Assembly (NCBI RefSeq): GCF_900109545.1
Contig: NZ_FOAP01000016.1
Coordinates: 142,076 to 206,075 of the forward strand
Length of the DNA: 64,000 nucleotides
Reading direction: 5' to 3'
Source of the DNA: Stigmatella aurantiaca
GTDB lineage: Bacteria; Myxococcota; Myxococcia; Myxococcales; Myxococcaceae
In this document: positions 37,301 through 44,236 of the stretch, in pieces
Layout of the letters: every line of letters begins with the position of its first letter
How positions within the stretch are numbered: the stretch's first letter is position 1
Made by a program: the position numbers and the translations under genes
Notes under the pieces: model-generated
What the model saw: only the letters and a program-made list of their open reading frames with translations
Databases searched by the model: none
What the model was told of the DNA's origin: nothing

Positions 37301-37663
37301 GCCACGGACCTGCTGAAGGACGGCGTGGGCGCCTTCAAGGAAGTCGCCAAGGCGTGGGGCGAGAACCTCACCGAGGGCGGCAAGGAGATCCTGGCCGCGC
37401 TCAAGGATCTGAGCAGCGCTGGCGTGGATGCGCTCAAGGACCTGGCCAGCGTGGGCGGACAACTGGCGGAGACCGCAGTGGGCTACCTGGGAGACCTGGC
37501 GAAGATGGGCGTGGATACCGCCAAGGGCGCGCTCGATGGGCTCGTGCAGCTCGGTGGGCAAGTCGGGGAACTGGCGGGGAACACCTTCGATGCCGTGAAG
37601 AACGCCACCAACGGAGAGGTCAACGTCCTCGGCTGGGAGGTCGACGTCAACCCGCTCTGGTAA
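34397..37663 (+). CDS. Large Ala/Lys/Glu-rich protein with toxin/LEA-like architecture
   Basis: 1088 residues. Residues 15-60 are an Ala/Arg/Glu coiled-coil-like tract with two identical copies of ARRAAEAA. Residues 90-500 are regular helices with many Lys/Leu/Glu. Around 530-610 there is a glycine-rich hydrophobic segment (AIPLAGAVPGVVDAVDY, VGTVLDFTGVGAAVDLGVG) as in toxin translocation domains. Residues 700-1010 carry three related segments of the form LGEKGLETLKFIAQNPG, LGEKGLETLVWAASHPG and AGGKAVETLKYIAENPG, a LEA-like repeat. It ends WEVDVNPLW. It may be a polymorphic-toxin-like or stress protein. CCAGGAGAAGCCC precedes the ATG. Confidence 0.7.
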   Translation: MSRPVDSTSGGSASLRAAEEAARRAAEAAARRAAEAAAQKAAAEQAARAQNAASAKPQGAPPPASRDGFSARSTAANQVRLDGAPPSPGPANAANASPVPEKAKDLGTLFPQLKDKPKEELEKLHKSMQKLVTGDFPAQAAALGELSKQFPEAKKALLDKLGLKDQKLVKLASDPTALKSLGTLTDPKATVAQKAQAALELANSAGTAFKPDDLKGVLKNVLDGLPAGAKLAEAIGAFTDPAATGTAKAKATLELAKSLQEFAGEAFPGLANDLRKLDGPLRAVSSAITLLDPSSSAKDKAVAAAQLATEIPDLKADLTGFKEALKQFKVRGAVQAVDEGALLAESAVKGLSPELASQMSPAQLTKLEELAKKTGPDELEGVLKGIRTPEALEGLVGKLDELDGDASKRLLKSLGGMEHGALGKVLSEPGMLDQLGTLATKLDDESAELVGKLAKDMDADGLKMLLKFTDGVDAGLLKTGLKGLGPLLEEGGGKLVGKGLQLMDGMLGKMGVEITADVAGKVFKNLAKAIPLAGAVPGVVDAVDYAQKASELHGKNKDLGFLAMVGAGLNGADAVVGTVLDFTGVGAAVDLGVGAGFALAELALDIGFSAEKAKFDKDPKNYQAPDWVKTVNLAAAASMGPSGMASLAAYYGPEGAAELMQWGVEKGAKGAVALAKFAGVESANLTGDGLHATAGFIHKLADVVRNPSKYGEAIATQARDAFNAALEKGGEIAAEAKKVLGSVIDDAKKLGEKGLETLKFIAQNPGKAAEMAVDGIQGMIASGTELLKKGGEALLKKAGETLEGLQKGWESLQGAAREKAAQLIESAKAGLESVVNKAKELGEKGLETLVWAASHPGEVAGMAQKVLTDTLAQGGELAKKAWEGIKSLGAQGLEFAESTIKGLQAAGGKAVETLKYIAENPGEAATKVRDWAGQTLSNMVRAGGQMAQDAAIAIKDFVDRRVDWAKTFATDLLKDGVGAFKEVAKAWGENLTEGGKEILAALKDLSSAGVDALKDLASVGGQLAETAVGYLGDLAKMGVDTAKGALDGLVQLGGQVGELAGNTFDAVKNATNGEVNVLGWEVDVNPLW
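34460..34507 (+). repeat. Two tandem exact 24-bp units inside the large gene
   Basis: Each unit encodes ARRAAEAA. The two are identical, so the tract could expand or contract by slippage. Confidence 0.85.
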
Positions 37664-37692
37664 TGCGTGCTCCCACCAGGAGCCACCAGGAC

Positions 37693-37698
37693 TAGGAT
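37693..37698 (+). promoter_or_regulatory. -10-like TAGGAT, probable leaderless start
   Basis: TAGGAT lies 6 bp before the ATG at 37705, in the 41-bp gap after the large protein gene, so the next gene may be transcribed on its own. Confidence 0.4.
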
Positions 37699-37704
37699 GC
37701 GCGC

Positions 37705-38859
37705 ATGTCGAAGCGCATCCGGATCATCGAAGGGACGTGGAACTGCTCTTCGTGCGACACGAAGGGCATTCCCGCCAGGCACAAGCGGTGCCCGAAGTGC
37801 AACAACCCCCGGGAGCTCACGGACCAAGAGTCCGAGTTCGACTTCGGGGAGACGGATGCGAAGACGGGCAGGTCCCTGCGCGAGGGAGTGACCGACACGC
37901 AGACCCTGGAGCTGGCGCAGGCGGGCGCGGACTGGTTCTGCGCTTACTGTGGCGCCTCCAACCGGGGAGACCAGGTGCTCTGCAAGCAGTGCAACGCAGA
38001 GCGCACCCAGGATGCCAGGGCCCTCCAGGAACAAGCGCTTCCCGGCCCCAGGCCCCGCCCCGCCCCGCCGAAGGGCGCCTCGAAGAAAAGCCCCCTCCCC
38101 CGGGTGCTCATGGTGCTGGGGGGCGGGCTGTTCTTCTGCTGCTTCGGGACCATGATCTACGGCGTCTGGATGACCCAGACGCAGGACTACCCGGGCCAGA
38201 TCGTGGGCACTGAGTGGAAGCGCACCCTCCTTCAGGAACGCTTCTCGCCCGTGACGTTGCAGGGGTGGCAGGACGAGCTGAGCCCCCAGCCCCCGCGAAT
38301 GCCCGTCAATGGCGAGGGCGAGGCCGCGGGCGTGCAGAACATCCGTGACTGCGTGTCGAGCCGCCGTGGAAGCCGGCAGGTGGCCAATGGCACGCACCGG
38401 GTCTGCAGGACCAAGACCCGCCGGAAGGCGTGTGGCACGGAGGAGCAGTGCGAGACACGGGACAAGGGCAACGGCTTCCGGGAGGAAGTCTGCAAGGACG
38501 TCACCCGCTACTGCGACGAGTCCTATGAGGACTGCCGCAACGAGACGCGCTACCGCGACGAGCCCGTCTACGCACGCAGGTGCAGCTACGACACGTATCA
38601 GTGGAAGGAAGTGGCGCGCCGGGAGACTTCCGGGCGGGACGGGGAGCCCCCGCGCTGGCCAGAACTGGCCGTGACGCCAGAGGACCGCCTCAAGCGCGAG
38701 GAGCAGTACACGCTCCACATCGAATACGGGGCCCCTGAAAGGAAGCAAGCCCCCCTCGAGCTCAAGACGGAGCAGGAGTTCCTCGCCTGGAAGAAGGGTC
38801 AGTCCGTGTCGGTCACGGCGACCCACGGCGGGGATATCAAACAGATCCTCCCGCGCTGA
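37705..38859 (+). CDS. Membrane protein with two zinc fingers of RanBP2-like spacing
   Basis: 384 residues. Two zinc ribbon-like modules: WNCSSC...CPKCNNPR (residues 11-36) and WFCAYC...CKQCNAER (about 76-101), with the W-x-C-x2-C...C-x2-C spacing of RanBP2-type fingers. A proline-rich linker leads to one membrane helix (about 133-155, VLMVLGGGLFFCCFG). The rest, about 220 residues, is rich in Cys, Arg and Glu (RRKACGTEEQCETRD, CKDVTRYCDESYEDC). The zinc modules face the cytoplasm if the helix is type II. Function unknown; zinc fingers of this type are rare in bacteria. Confidence 0.7.
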   Translation: MSKRIRIIEGTWNCSSCDTKGIPARHKRCPKCNNPRELTDQESEFDFGETDAKTGRSLREGVTDTQTLELAQAGADWFCAYCGASNRGDQVLCKQCNAERTQDARALQEQALPGPRPRPAPPKGASKKSPLPRVLMVLGGGLFFCCFGTMIYGVWMTQTQDYPGQIVGTEWKRTLLQERFSPVTLQGWQDELSPQPPRMPVNGEGEAAGVQNIRDCVSSRRGSRQVANGTHRVCRTKTRRKACGTEEQCETRDKGNGFREEVCKDVTRYCDESYEDCRNETRYRDEPVYARRCSYDTYQWKEVARRETSGRDGEPPRWPELAVTPEDRLKREEQYTLHIEYGAPERKQAPLELKTEQEFLAWKKGQSVSVTATHGGDIKQILPR

Positions 38860-38907
38860 GCCGCGCGCCGTGGACGGCGGGAGCGAGCAGGGCGCCCGGG
38901 CGAAGGC

Positions 38908-39552
38908 TCATCGCTCGCGGCCGTTGGCCTGGCGGGCCTGCCACCAGCGGTGCAGCGCCGCGACATCGCCGTCACACAGCAGGGGCATGGCCTCGTGCAG
39001 TTGCGCGTCGGGCCAGTCCCACCAGTTCATCTCCAGCAGCATGGCCACCTGCTCGTCAGCGAAGCGCTTGCGGATCGGCTTGGCCGGGTTGCCGCCCACG
39101 ATGGTGTAGGGCTCGACATTCTTGGTCACCAGCGCCCGGGTGCCGATGACGGCGCCGTGGCCCACCTGGATGCCGGGCATGAGGATGGCCTCCGAGCCAA
39201 TCCAGACATCGTTGCCAATGACCGTGTCTCCTGCTGGCAGGTAGCCGTCGCGGGCGCCGGCAAAGTGCGGCACCTCCGACATGTAGAAGAATGGGAAGGT
39301 GCTGACCCATTCGTTTCGATGGCCCTGGTTTCCCGCCATGATGAAGGCAGCCCCTGAGCCAATGGAGCAGAAGCTGCCCACGATCAGCCGGTCCGCCCCC
39401 TGATGGGGCAACAGAAAGCGGGCACAGTCCTCGAAGCTGTGACCGTGGTAGTAGCCGGAGTAGTAGCTGTAGCGGCCGACGGCGATGTTGGGATGGGTGA
39501 CTTGACGGTCGAGCGTGATGCCCTTGAAGGGGCTTTCGAAAAAATTGGCCAT
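38908..39552 (-). CDS. CatB-type xenobiotic acetyltransferase
   Basis: 214 residues, the usual length. Left-handed beta-helix hexapeptide repeats are clear ([27 protein letters not shown], residues 113-140), and an early segment reads [26 protein letters not shown]. The general form is CatB/Vat (type B chloramphenicol or streptogramin A acetyltransferase). The N-terminus ([11 protein letters not shown]) and the [13 protein letters not shown] segment match CatB. Chromosomal copies may not give resistance. No ribosome site is obvious before the ATG. It diverges from the SDR gene at 39604. Confidence 0.87.
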   Translation of the reverse strand: MANFFESPFKGITLDRQVTHPNIAVGRYSYYSGYYHGHSFEDCARFLLPHQGADRLIVGSFCSIGSGAAFIMAGNQGHRNEWVSTFPFFYMSEVPHFAGARDGYLPAGDTVIGNDVWIGSEAILMPGIQVGHGAVIGTRALVTKNVEPYTIVGGNPAKPIRKRFADEQVAMLLEMNWWDWPDAQLHEAMPLLCDGDVAALHRWWQARQANGRER

Positions 39553-39603
39553 GTCGCGGCCGACGACGCTGGGCGGGTGGGTGGCCTGACAAAAGGACGA
39601 ACA

Positions 39604-40350
39604 ATGACCGATTTCGAAGGAAAGATTGCCTTGGTGACCGGCGCGGGCTCTGGCATTGGCGAAGCGACGGCGCGCGAATTGCACCGCCGGGGGGCCAAGG
39701 TCTTTTTGGCCACCCACAGCCAGGAACAGGCCGAGCGTCTGGCGGCCGAGCCTGAGCTGAAGGGGGTGAAGGCGGCCCCTGTCGACGTGCGCAAGCGCGA
39801 GTCCGTCCGCAAGCTCGTGGCGGAGGCCGTCTCGGCCTTTGGGGGCCTGCACCTCTGCGTCAACAGCGCGGGGATTACGGGTCCGGCGGGAACCGAGATC
39901 GCCGACTACGATGCCGATGTGTGGGAGGAAGTCATCGCCACCGACCTCACGGGCATGTTCCTTTGCCTCAAGTACCAGATCCCCGCGCTGCTCGCGTCCG
40001 GAGGGGGCGCCATCGTGAACCTCTCCTCGGCCAACGGCGTGGTGGGCATCCCCGGCATGTCGGCCTACACGACAGCCAAGCATGGGGTGGTCGGCCTCAC
40101 GCGCACGGCCGCGCTGGAGCTCGCTGGCCGCGGGGTGCGCGTGAACGCCGTGGCGCCTGGCTACGTGGAGACGCCCAAGGTCCTTGCCGCAGGCGAAGAG
40201 GTGCTGGGCGCCTTTCGGGCGGCGCATCCCATGGGGCGGATGGCCAAACCCGGGGAGGTGGCTGAGCTGATCCTCTTCCTGCTCTCCGAGCGCAGCGCGT
40301 TCGCCACGGGAGGGGTGTACAACCTGGATGGCGGCTACACGGCGCAGTAA
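39604..40350 (+). CDS. SDR oxidoreductase
   Basis: 248 residues. The classical set is present: [10 protein letters not shown] (residues 12-21), NSAG for the NAG motif near 89, the catalytic Ser in VNLSSANGV near 141 and YTTAKHG near 155. The closing [10 protein letters not shown] is normal. AAAGGACGAACA precedes the ATG. It diverges from catB with a 51-bp gap; no common function is evident. Confidence 0.88.
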   Translation: MTDFEGKIALVTGAGSGIGEATARELHRRGAKVFLATHSQEQAERLAAEPELKGVKAAPVDVRKRESVRKLVAEAVSAFGGLHLCVNSAGITGPAGTEIADYDADVWEEVIATDLTGMFLCLKYQIPALLASGGGAIVNLSSANGVVGIPGMSAYTTAKHGVVGLTRTAALELAGRGVRVNAVAPGYVETPKVLAAGEEVLGAFRAAHPMGRMAKPGEVAELILFLLSERSAFATGGVYNLDGGYTAQ

Positions 40351-40561
40351 GGGCGAACGGACGGGCGGCGGCCAAGCCCTGGGGGCCCCTGCGCCTTGTC
40401 CCAAGGAAGAATGGACTTGTCTGCTGGGCGAAGTCCGCGAACCGCTCCCGCTTCCCATCTGACGCACCTCAGGCGATGGACCACACATGGAGGGGAGCAA
40501 TGAATAGGTTCCCACACCATCCCGGGCCTTGGGCTCAAGGAACGGGAAGGGGGGGGCTATC

Positions 40562-41269
40562 GTGCAAAATGTTTTGAAGACGTTCCGCGTCAGCCGAGCC
40601 GTTCTGGCCATGGTTCGAGATGCCAATGACCCGGACCGGGTCTTTGATTTGATCGAGGCGCTGTACGCCTCGTCGGATGCGACCCAGCAGATGGTGGAGC
40701 GGATGTCCCGGGACCCCGGGATTTCACGCGTACTCCAGGAGCGCCCCCGGCTGGGGCGCATCGACCTGGAGGCGCTGGGCCGGCTGCCCGAGGGCACGCT
40801 GGGACGCACCTTCGCGGACCACCTGCGTGAGTGTGGCCTGGACCCGGGCTTGCTGCGCGTGCTGGAGGCCCCTGACGCGGCCAGCTACGTGAAGGCCCAC
40901 CTGTTCGAGACCCACGACCTGTGGCACGTGGTGACGGGCTTTCTGCCGACGCCCGAGGGAGAGCTGGGGCTGCAGTCCTTCTACTTCGCCCAGAATGGCT
41001 CCCGCGTCTCGATGGGGGTCTTCGTGGCGGGCCTGTGCTTCACCTTCCTGCGCAACTTCGACCTGTGTGAAGTGGCGATGCCGCAGGTGGTACGCGGCTG
41101 GCTGCTAGGACGGCGGGCCAAGCTGTTGTTCGGCACCGACTGGAAGACGTTGCTGAACACGCCCTTGGAGCAGGTGCGGGCCTCCTTCGGCCTGGAGCTC
41201 GACAAGGTGGACACCCTCTTGCGCGAGAGCGAGAGCGCCAGGCTCTCCCTGGTGCCCATCAAGGCCTGA
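40562..41269 (+). CDS. COQ4 homologue
   Basis: 235 residues. The COQ4 zinc motif HDxxH-x11-E is intact: HDLWH at about residues 118-122 followed after 11 residues by Glu ([11 protein letters not shown]). The rest is helical, with [14 protein letters not shown] near 80. In eukaryotes COQ4 organises ubiquinone biosynthesis and takes part in decarboxylation/hydroxylation of the ring. GAAGGGGGGGCTATC precedes the GTG start. Myxobacteria generally use menaquinone, so the role here is uncertain. Confidence 0.82.
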   Translation: MQNVLKTFRVSRAVLAMVRDANDPDRVFDLIEALYASSDATQQMVERMSRDPGISRVLQERPRLGRIDLEALGRLPEGTLGRTFADHLRECGLDPGLLRVLEAPDAASYVKAHLFETHDLWHVVTGFLPTPEGELGLQSFYFAQNGSRVSMGVFVAGLCFTFLRNFDLCEVAMPQVVRGWLLGRRAKLLFGTDWKTLLNTPLEQVRASFGLELDKVDTLLRESESARLSLVPIKA

Positions 41270-41352
41270 ATCCGTTTTTCCGAGGCTCTCCGGGAAAAAT
41301 GTGTTAAACGTGCCATGTTTCAATCACACGAATGACGCACCTGGGAGTCGAT

Positions 41353-41637
41353 ATGCGCGCGAAGATGATCGGTGGGCTGCTGATGCTGGGACTGCTGTCG
41401 GCTGGGTGCGGTGGAGCGGCCACCGAGCCGGCAGTGGATGCGGAGGCCCTGGAGGGCCAGGAGCAGACGCTGGCCGCGCCCGCCTGTGCCGCGGGCTACA
41501 CGGAGTATCTCATCTGGGATTGCGAGCGGACCTGCCCCCGCAGCGGCAATGCCAATGTGTTGAACCGCTACTGCACCAACGGCACCGATGAGTATCTGGC
41601 GGGCGCCGTGAGCCGGAGCTGCGGGGCCTGTTACTGA
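41353..41637 (+). CDS. Small Cys-containing lipoprotein
   Basis: 94 residues. The lipobox LSAGC (about residues 16-20) follows a short signal peptide. The mature part has six cysteines (CAAGY, CERTC, YCTNGT, SCGACY), probably as disulfides. It is similar in style to the Cys-rich lipoprotein at 5474. CTGGGAGTCGAT precedes the ATG. No family recognised. Confidence 0.72.
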   Translation: MRAKMIGGLLMLGLLSAGCGGAATEPAVDAEALEGQEQTLAAPACAAGYTEYLIWDCERTCPRSGNANVLNRYCTNGTDEYLAGAVSRSCGACY

Positions 41638-41651
41638 GACAGGAAAGGTGA

Positions 41652-41679
41652 GGCGCTCTGGCGCTGAGGCCAGGGCGCC
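41652..41679. terminator. Hairpin after the small lipoprotein gene
   Basis: GGCGCTCTGGC, a 6-base loop and GCCAGGGCGCC form an 11-bp stem with one G-T pair, 15 bp after the stop. There is no T tract, so it may act with Rho or only stabilise the end. Confidence 0.45.
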
Positions 41680-41723
41680 TTCGCGGACACCGTGGGAAGG
41701 CTGGACCCTCGAATGTTCACCAT

Positions 41724-41753
41724 TTGACCCTGGTGAACGCACGGACATATGCT
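41724..41753 (+). promoter_or_regulatory. Sigma-70-type promoter for 41790
   Basis: TTGACC, an 18-bp spacer and TATGCT, 36 bp before the ATG at 41790 and an AGAGGAAA ribosome site. Confidence 0.5.
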
Positions 41754-41789
41754 GTTGACACCGTTTATTCAAGTCCAGAGGAAATTCCC

Positions 41790-42884
41790 ATGCTTCTCAG
41801 AACGGCACGCTATGCCCGGCATGTCCGCGTCTCCTGTCATGTGACGCCGATAGTGATTTCGCGGAACTTCAGCGACACCCCCTCCAGCTCGGTGGTGCCA
41901 ACGACGAAGGTGCTGACGGTCGCGAAGACTGAAATCGAGAACTTCGGCTCCCACACGGAAGTGAGCCCGGCGTTCACCCCTCGCATCGAGACGCTCTTCA
42001 AGGTGGTGAAAGCGATCCCGGTCACCAGCAGTGTGCGGGTCCCGTCTGCCGTTGAACATGAATCTTCTTTGTCTTCCCACAAGTATGTGTATGCCGCCAA
42101 GCTGGGAAGCTTGGAAGACATTTCCGCCAAGACAGGCTACTCGCGGAAACAGTTGCTGAAGTTGATCAATGATCCCTATTTCTTCATGGACATGTGGTTC
42201 CTCAACGTTCCGTTCGGTGGAGCCCAGTTCATCAAGAACCCGCCCGTCCAGGTCGCTCCGAAAGGCGTCGTCGCCCAGCTCAACCTGATGGGCGCCACGG
42301 AATTTCCGTTCACCGATCCCATCCAGGTCTCGCACGCCCAGACAACGCCTTTCTTCAACCAGCAGTTCGGGCTCATCACCGCCGATGACGTGCAAAGCGC
42401 CCTCGCGGACACCTTGCAGCACTCCTTCCTCGCGTCGACGCTTTGGGGCCACGCCCTGCCCGGCGCGGTGAGCCACAACTTCCTGATTTACGAAGACATC
42501 TTGTATGGCATGTGGTTCGGCACGGGCCGGGGGCTGCCGATTCTGGGCGGATCCTTCAACAACGTGGTCGCGTGCAATTCGCTCATCGGCACGTGGGCCC
42601 AGATGGCCCGGAACATGAACGAGACGCTGGAGATGAAGATGTACTGGGAGTTCCTCACCGAGCTCCAGCGGTGCACCACCCCCGAGGCCAAGGTTGCCCT
42701 GCTCATGAATGCCGCCAGAACGCTCGAATCTCAGCGCTCTTGGATGTCGTGGACGGCCAACAAACTGGGCACCGTTCACACCTCGGCGGGGGCCCCGGTA
42801 CGGCTCGGCTCCAAGGGCTATGGCGAGGTCCTCCGCTTCATGGCGTACCTGAAGGGCCGCGAGCACTCCGACGTGAAGTATTAG
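41790..42884 (+). CDS. Hypothetical protein
   Basis: 364 residues; no family recognised. No signal peptide is seen; the first 60 residues are positively charged then Ser/Thr-rich (MLLRTARYARHVRVSCHV). The remainder has aromatic, Asn-rich segments such as YFFMDMWFLNVPFGG, TTPFFNQQFGLI and HNFLIYEDILYGMWFG, reminiscent of a substrate-binding enzyme fold. AGAGGAAATTCCC is an excellent ribosome site, and a sigma-70-like promoter lies just upstream. Its base use is slightly more AT-rich than its neighbours. Confidence 0.65.
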   Translation: MLLRTARYARHVRVSCHVTPIVISRNFSDTPSSSVVPTTKVLTVAKTEIENFGSHTEVSPAFTPRIETLFKVVKAIPVTSSVRVPSAVEHESSLSSHKYVYAAKLGSLEDISAKTGYSRKQLLKLINDPYFFMDMWFLNVPFGGAQFIKNPPVQVAPKGVVAQLNLMGATEFPFTDPIQVSHAQTTPFFNQQFGLITADDVQSALADTLQHSFLASTLWGHALPGAVSHNFLIYEDILYGMWFGTGRGLPILGGSFNNVVACNSLIGTWAQMARNMNETLEMKMYWEFLTELQRCTTPEAKVALLMNAARTLESQRSWMSWTANKLGTVHTSAGAPVRLGSKGYGEVLRFMAYLKGREHSDVKY

Positions 42885-42905
42885 GCCCGCCGAACGAGGA
42901 CCCGG

Positions 42906-43430
42906 TCACCCGCCGAGGTCCTTCACCATCCGCACCATCGCGAGCTGAAGGCCGGAGGGCAGTTCGTAGGCATTGCTGGCCAGGGCGGTGAAGCCTCGCC
43001 GACGATAAAAGGGGACCGCATTGAGCGATGCATGGACATACAACGTCCGCATGCGTTGCGCCAAGGCGGCCGCTTCCAGGGCGGCGAGCAACGCCGTCCC
43101 CACCCCCTGTCCCATCTGGTCCCCTTCCACGTAAAGCGCGCCGATAAGGCCATCCTCTCCGGAGAAGCAGCCATAGCCCACCAGGTGGCCGCCACGGTGG
43201 GCGACATACGTCTGGAAACCGCGCAACAGGCCGGCCTCGGCATCCTCCCGGGCGGCATCACACCAAGCGCTGAGCTCGGACGGGCCGTACGCCTCGCCGC
43301 CGTGATGACGAATCGCCCGGAGCTGAAGTTCGAGCAGCAGCGCGGGGTCTGGCGTGGCGCACGCCTCGACGTGAAGCGGTGGCAGGGACGTGCCCTTCGG
43401 GCCCCCGCGCCTGCCGGGTGAGCGTCGCAT
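42906..43430 (-). CDS. GNAT acetyltransferase
   Basis: 174 residues. The acetyl-CoA motif Q/RxxGxG/A is present as MGQGVGTALL (near 105), preceded by IGALYVEG and followed by LYVHASLNAVPFYRRRGF. Substrate unknown. The start at 43430 is supported by TATCAT exactly 6 bp upstream, which suggests a leaderless message. It diverges from the GST-like gene with a 78-bp gap holding both -10 elements. Confidence 0.83.
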   Translation of the reverse strand: MRRSPGRRGGPKGTSLPPLHVEACATPDPALLLELQLRAIRHHGGEAYGPSELSAWCDAAREDAEAGLLRGFQTYVAHRGGHLVGYGCFSGEDGLIGALYVEGDQMGQGVGTALLAALEAAALAQRMRTLYVHASLNAVPFYRRRGFTALASNAYELPSGLQLAMVRMVKDLGG

Positions 43431-43436
43431 GGGCGC

Positions 43437-43442
43437 ATGATA
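43437..43442 (-). promoter_or_regulatory. -10-like TATCAT of the GNAT gene
   Basis: Read on the minus strand, TATCAT ends 6 bp before the ATG at 43430. Confidence 0.45.
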
Positions 43443-43495
43443 GGAGGCTTCCGTCCTGGACGGCCACGGGGAGCGGCATTCCCCTGCCGGGCGAG

Positions 43496-43501
43496 TAACA
43501 T
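43496..43501 (+). promoter_or_regulatory. -10-like TAACAT of the GST-like gene
   Basis: TAACAT is 7 bp before the ATG at 43509 with no ribosome site. Together with the TATCAT on the other strand it makes a compact divergent promoter region. Confidence 0.4.
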
Positions 43502-43508
43502 CCGCCGC

Positions 43509-44117
43509 ATGGAGCTCTGGTACGCCCCCACCTCTCCCTTCGCGCGCAAGGTGCGCATCGCGGCGCACGAGCTCGGTCTGGCCGGGCGCCTTCGCCTGGT
43601 GGAGGTCAACCCCTGGACCGACGCCCGCCTGCGTGCCCTCAACCCGCTCTCCAAGGTGCCGACGCTGGTCCTCGACAGCGGCGAGGTCCTCTACGAGTCC
43701 GGCGTGCTCTGCGAGTACCTCGACAGCCTGGCCCCCGAGCCCCACCTGTTCCCCTCCGTGGGCCCGCCGAGGTGGCGCGCCCTCCTCCTGCAAGGCCTCG
43801 CCGACGGCGCCAACACCGCGGCCGGCCGCCTCTTCGCCGAAGAGCGGCGCCCGGCTCACCTGCGCGCCGAGGACATGATGGACCGGTTCCGGCAAGCCAT
43901 CGGCGCCGCCCTTCACGAGATGGAACCGCAGGCCCTCCTCACGGGCCCCCTGAGCATCGGCGAGGTGTCGGCCGCTACGCTCCTGGGGTACCTCGACTTC
44001 CGCTGGCCGGAGCGCGACTGGCGCGCCTCCCATCCGCGCCTCGCCGCCTGGTTCCAACAGCTCGACGCCCGCCCCTCGATGCGCGAGACCCGCCACCGGC
44101 TCCTGGCGGGCGGCTGA
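43509..44117 (+). CDS. Glutathione S-transferase-like protein
   Basis: 202 residues. The thioredoxin-like N-terminal GST domain begins MELWYAPTSPFARKVRIAAHELG, with LSKVPTLVLDSGEVLYES (cis-Pro and the ES glutathione contact) near 50-67; the C-terminal domain is all helix. It belongs to the group with an active-site Ser/Thr near residue 9. Probable role in detoxification or stress. A -10 element lies just before the ATG. Confidence 0.87.
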   Translation: MELWYAPTSPFARKVRIAAHELGLAGRLRLVEVNPWTDARLRALNPLSKVPTLVLDSGEVLYESGVLCEYLDSLAPEPHLFPSVGPPRWRALLLQGLADGANTAAGRLFAEERRPAHLRAEDMMDRFRQAIGAALHEMEPQALLTGPLSIGEVSAATLLGYLDFRWPERDWRASHPRLAAWFQQLDARPSMRETRHRLLAGG

Positions 44118-44236
44118 GCCGCAAGCCCTTCCCCCCCACGGTTTGACCAGGAGGGGTTGCTTGCCCCCCCTCCTATTGACTGCCCAGGGACGGTGTGAGG
44201 ACGATCCTCGCTCGGCCCGTCCCCTGGAGTTCGATC

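Noticed and set aside
34268..37561. Open frame of 1097 codons antisense to the large Ala-rich protein
   Set aside because: Composition (Arg/Gly/Leu/His-rich) is that of a shadow in GC-rich DNA. The plus-strand frame has a ribosome site, structured repeats and typical codon bias.
41275..41299. TTTTTCC...GGAAAAA hairpin after the COQ4 homologue
   Set aside because: The stem is A-T rich and has no G-C core before a T run in either direction; too weak to call a terminator.
44164..44236. Upstream in-frame starts of the patatin gene (44195)
   Set aside because: 44237 has the better ribosome site and the family's N-terminal region.
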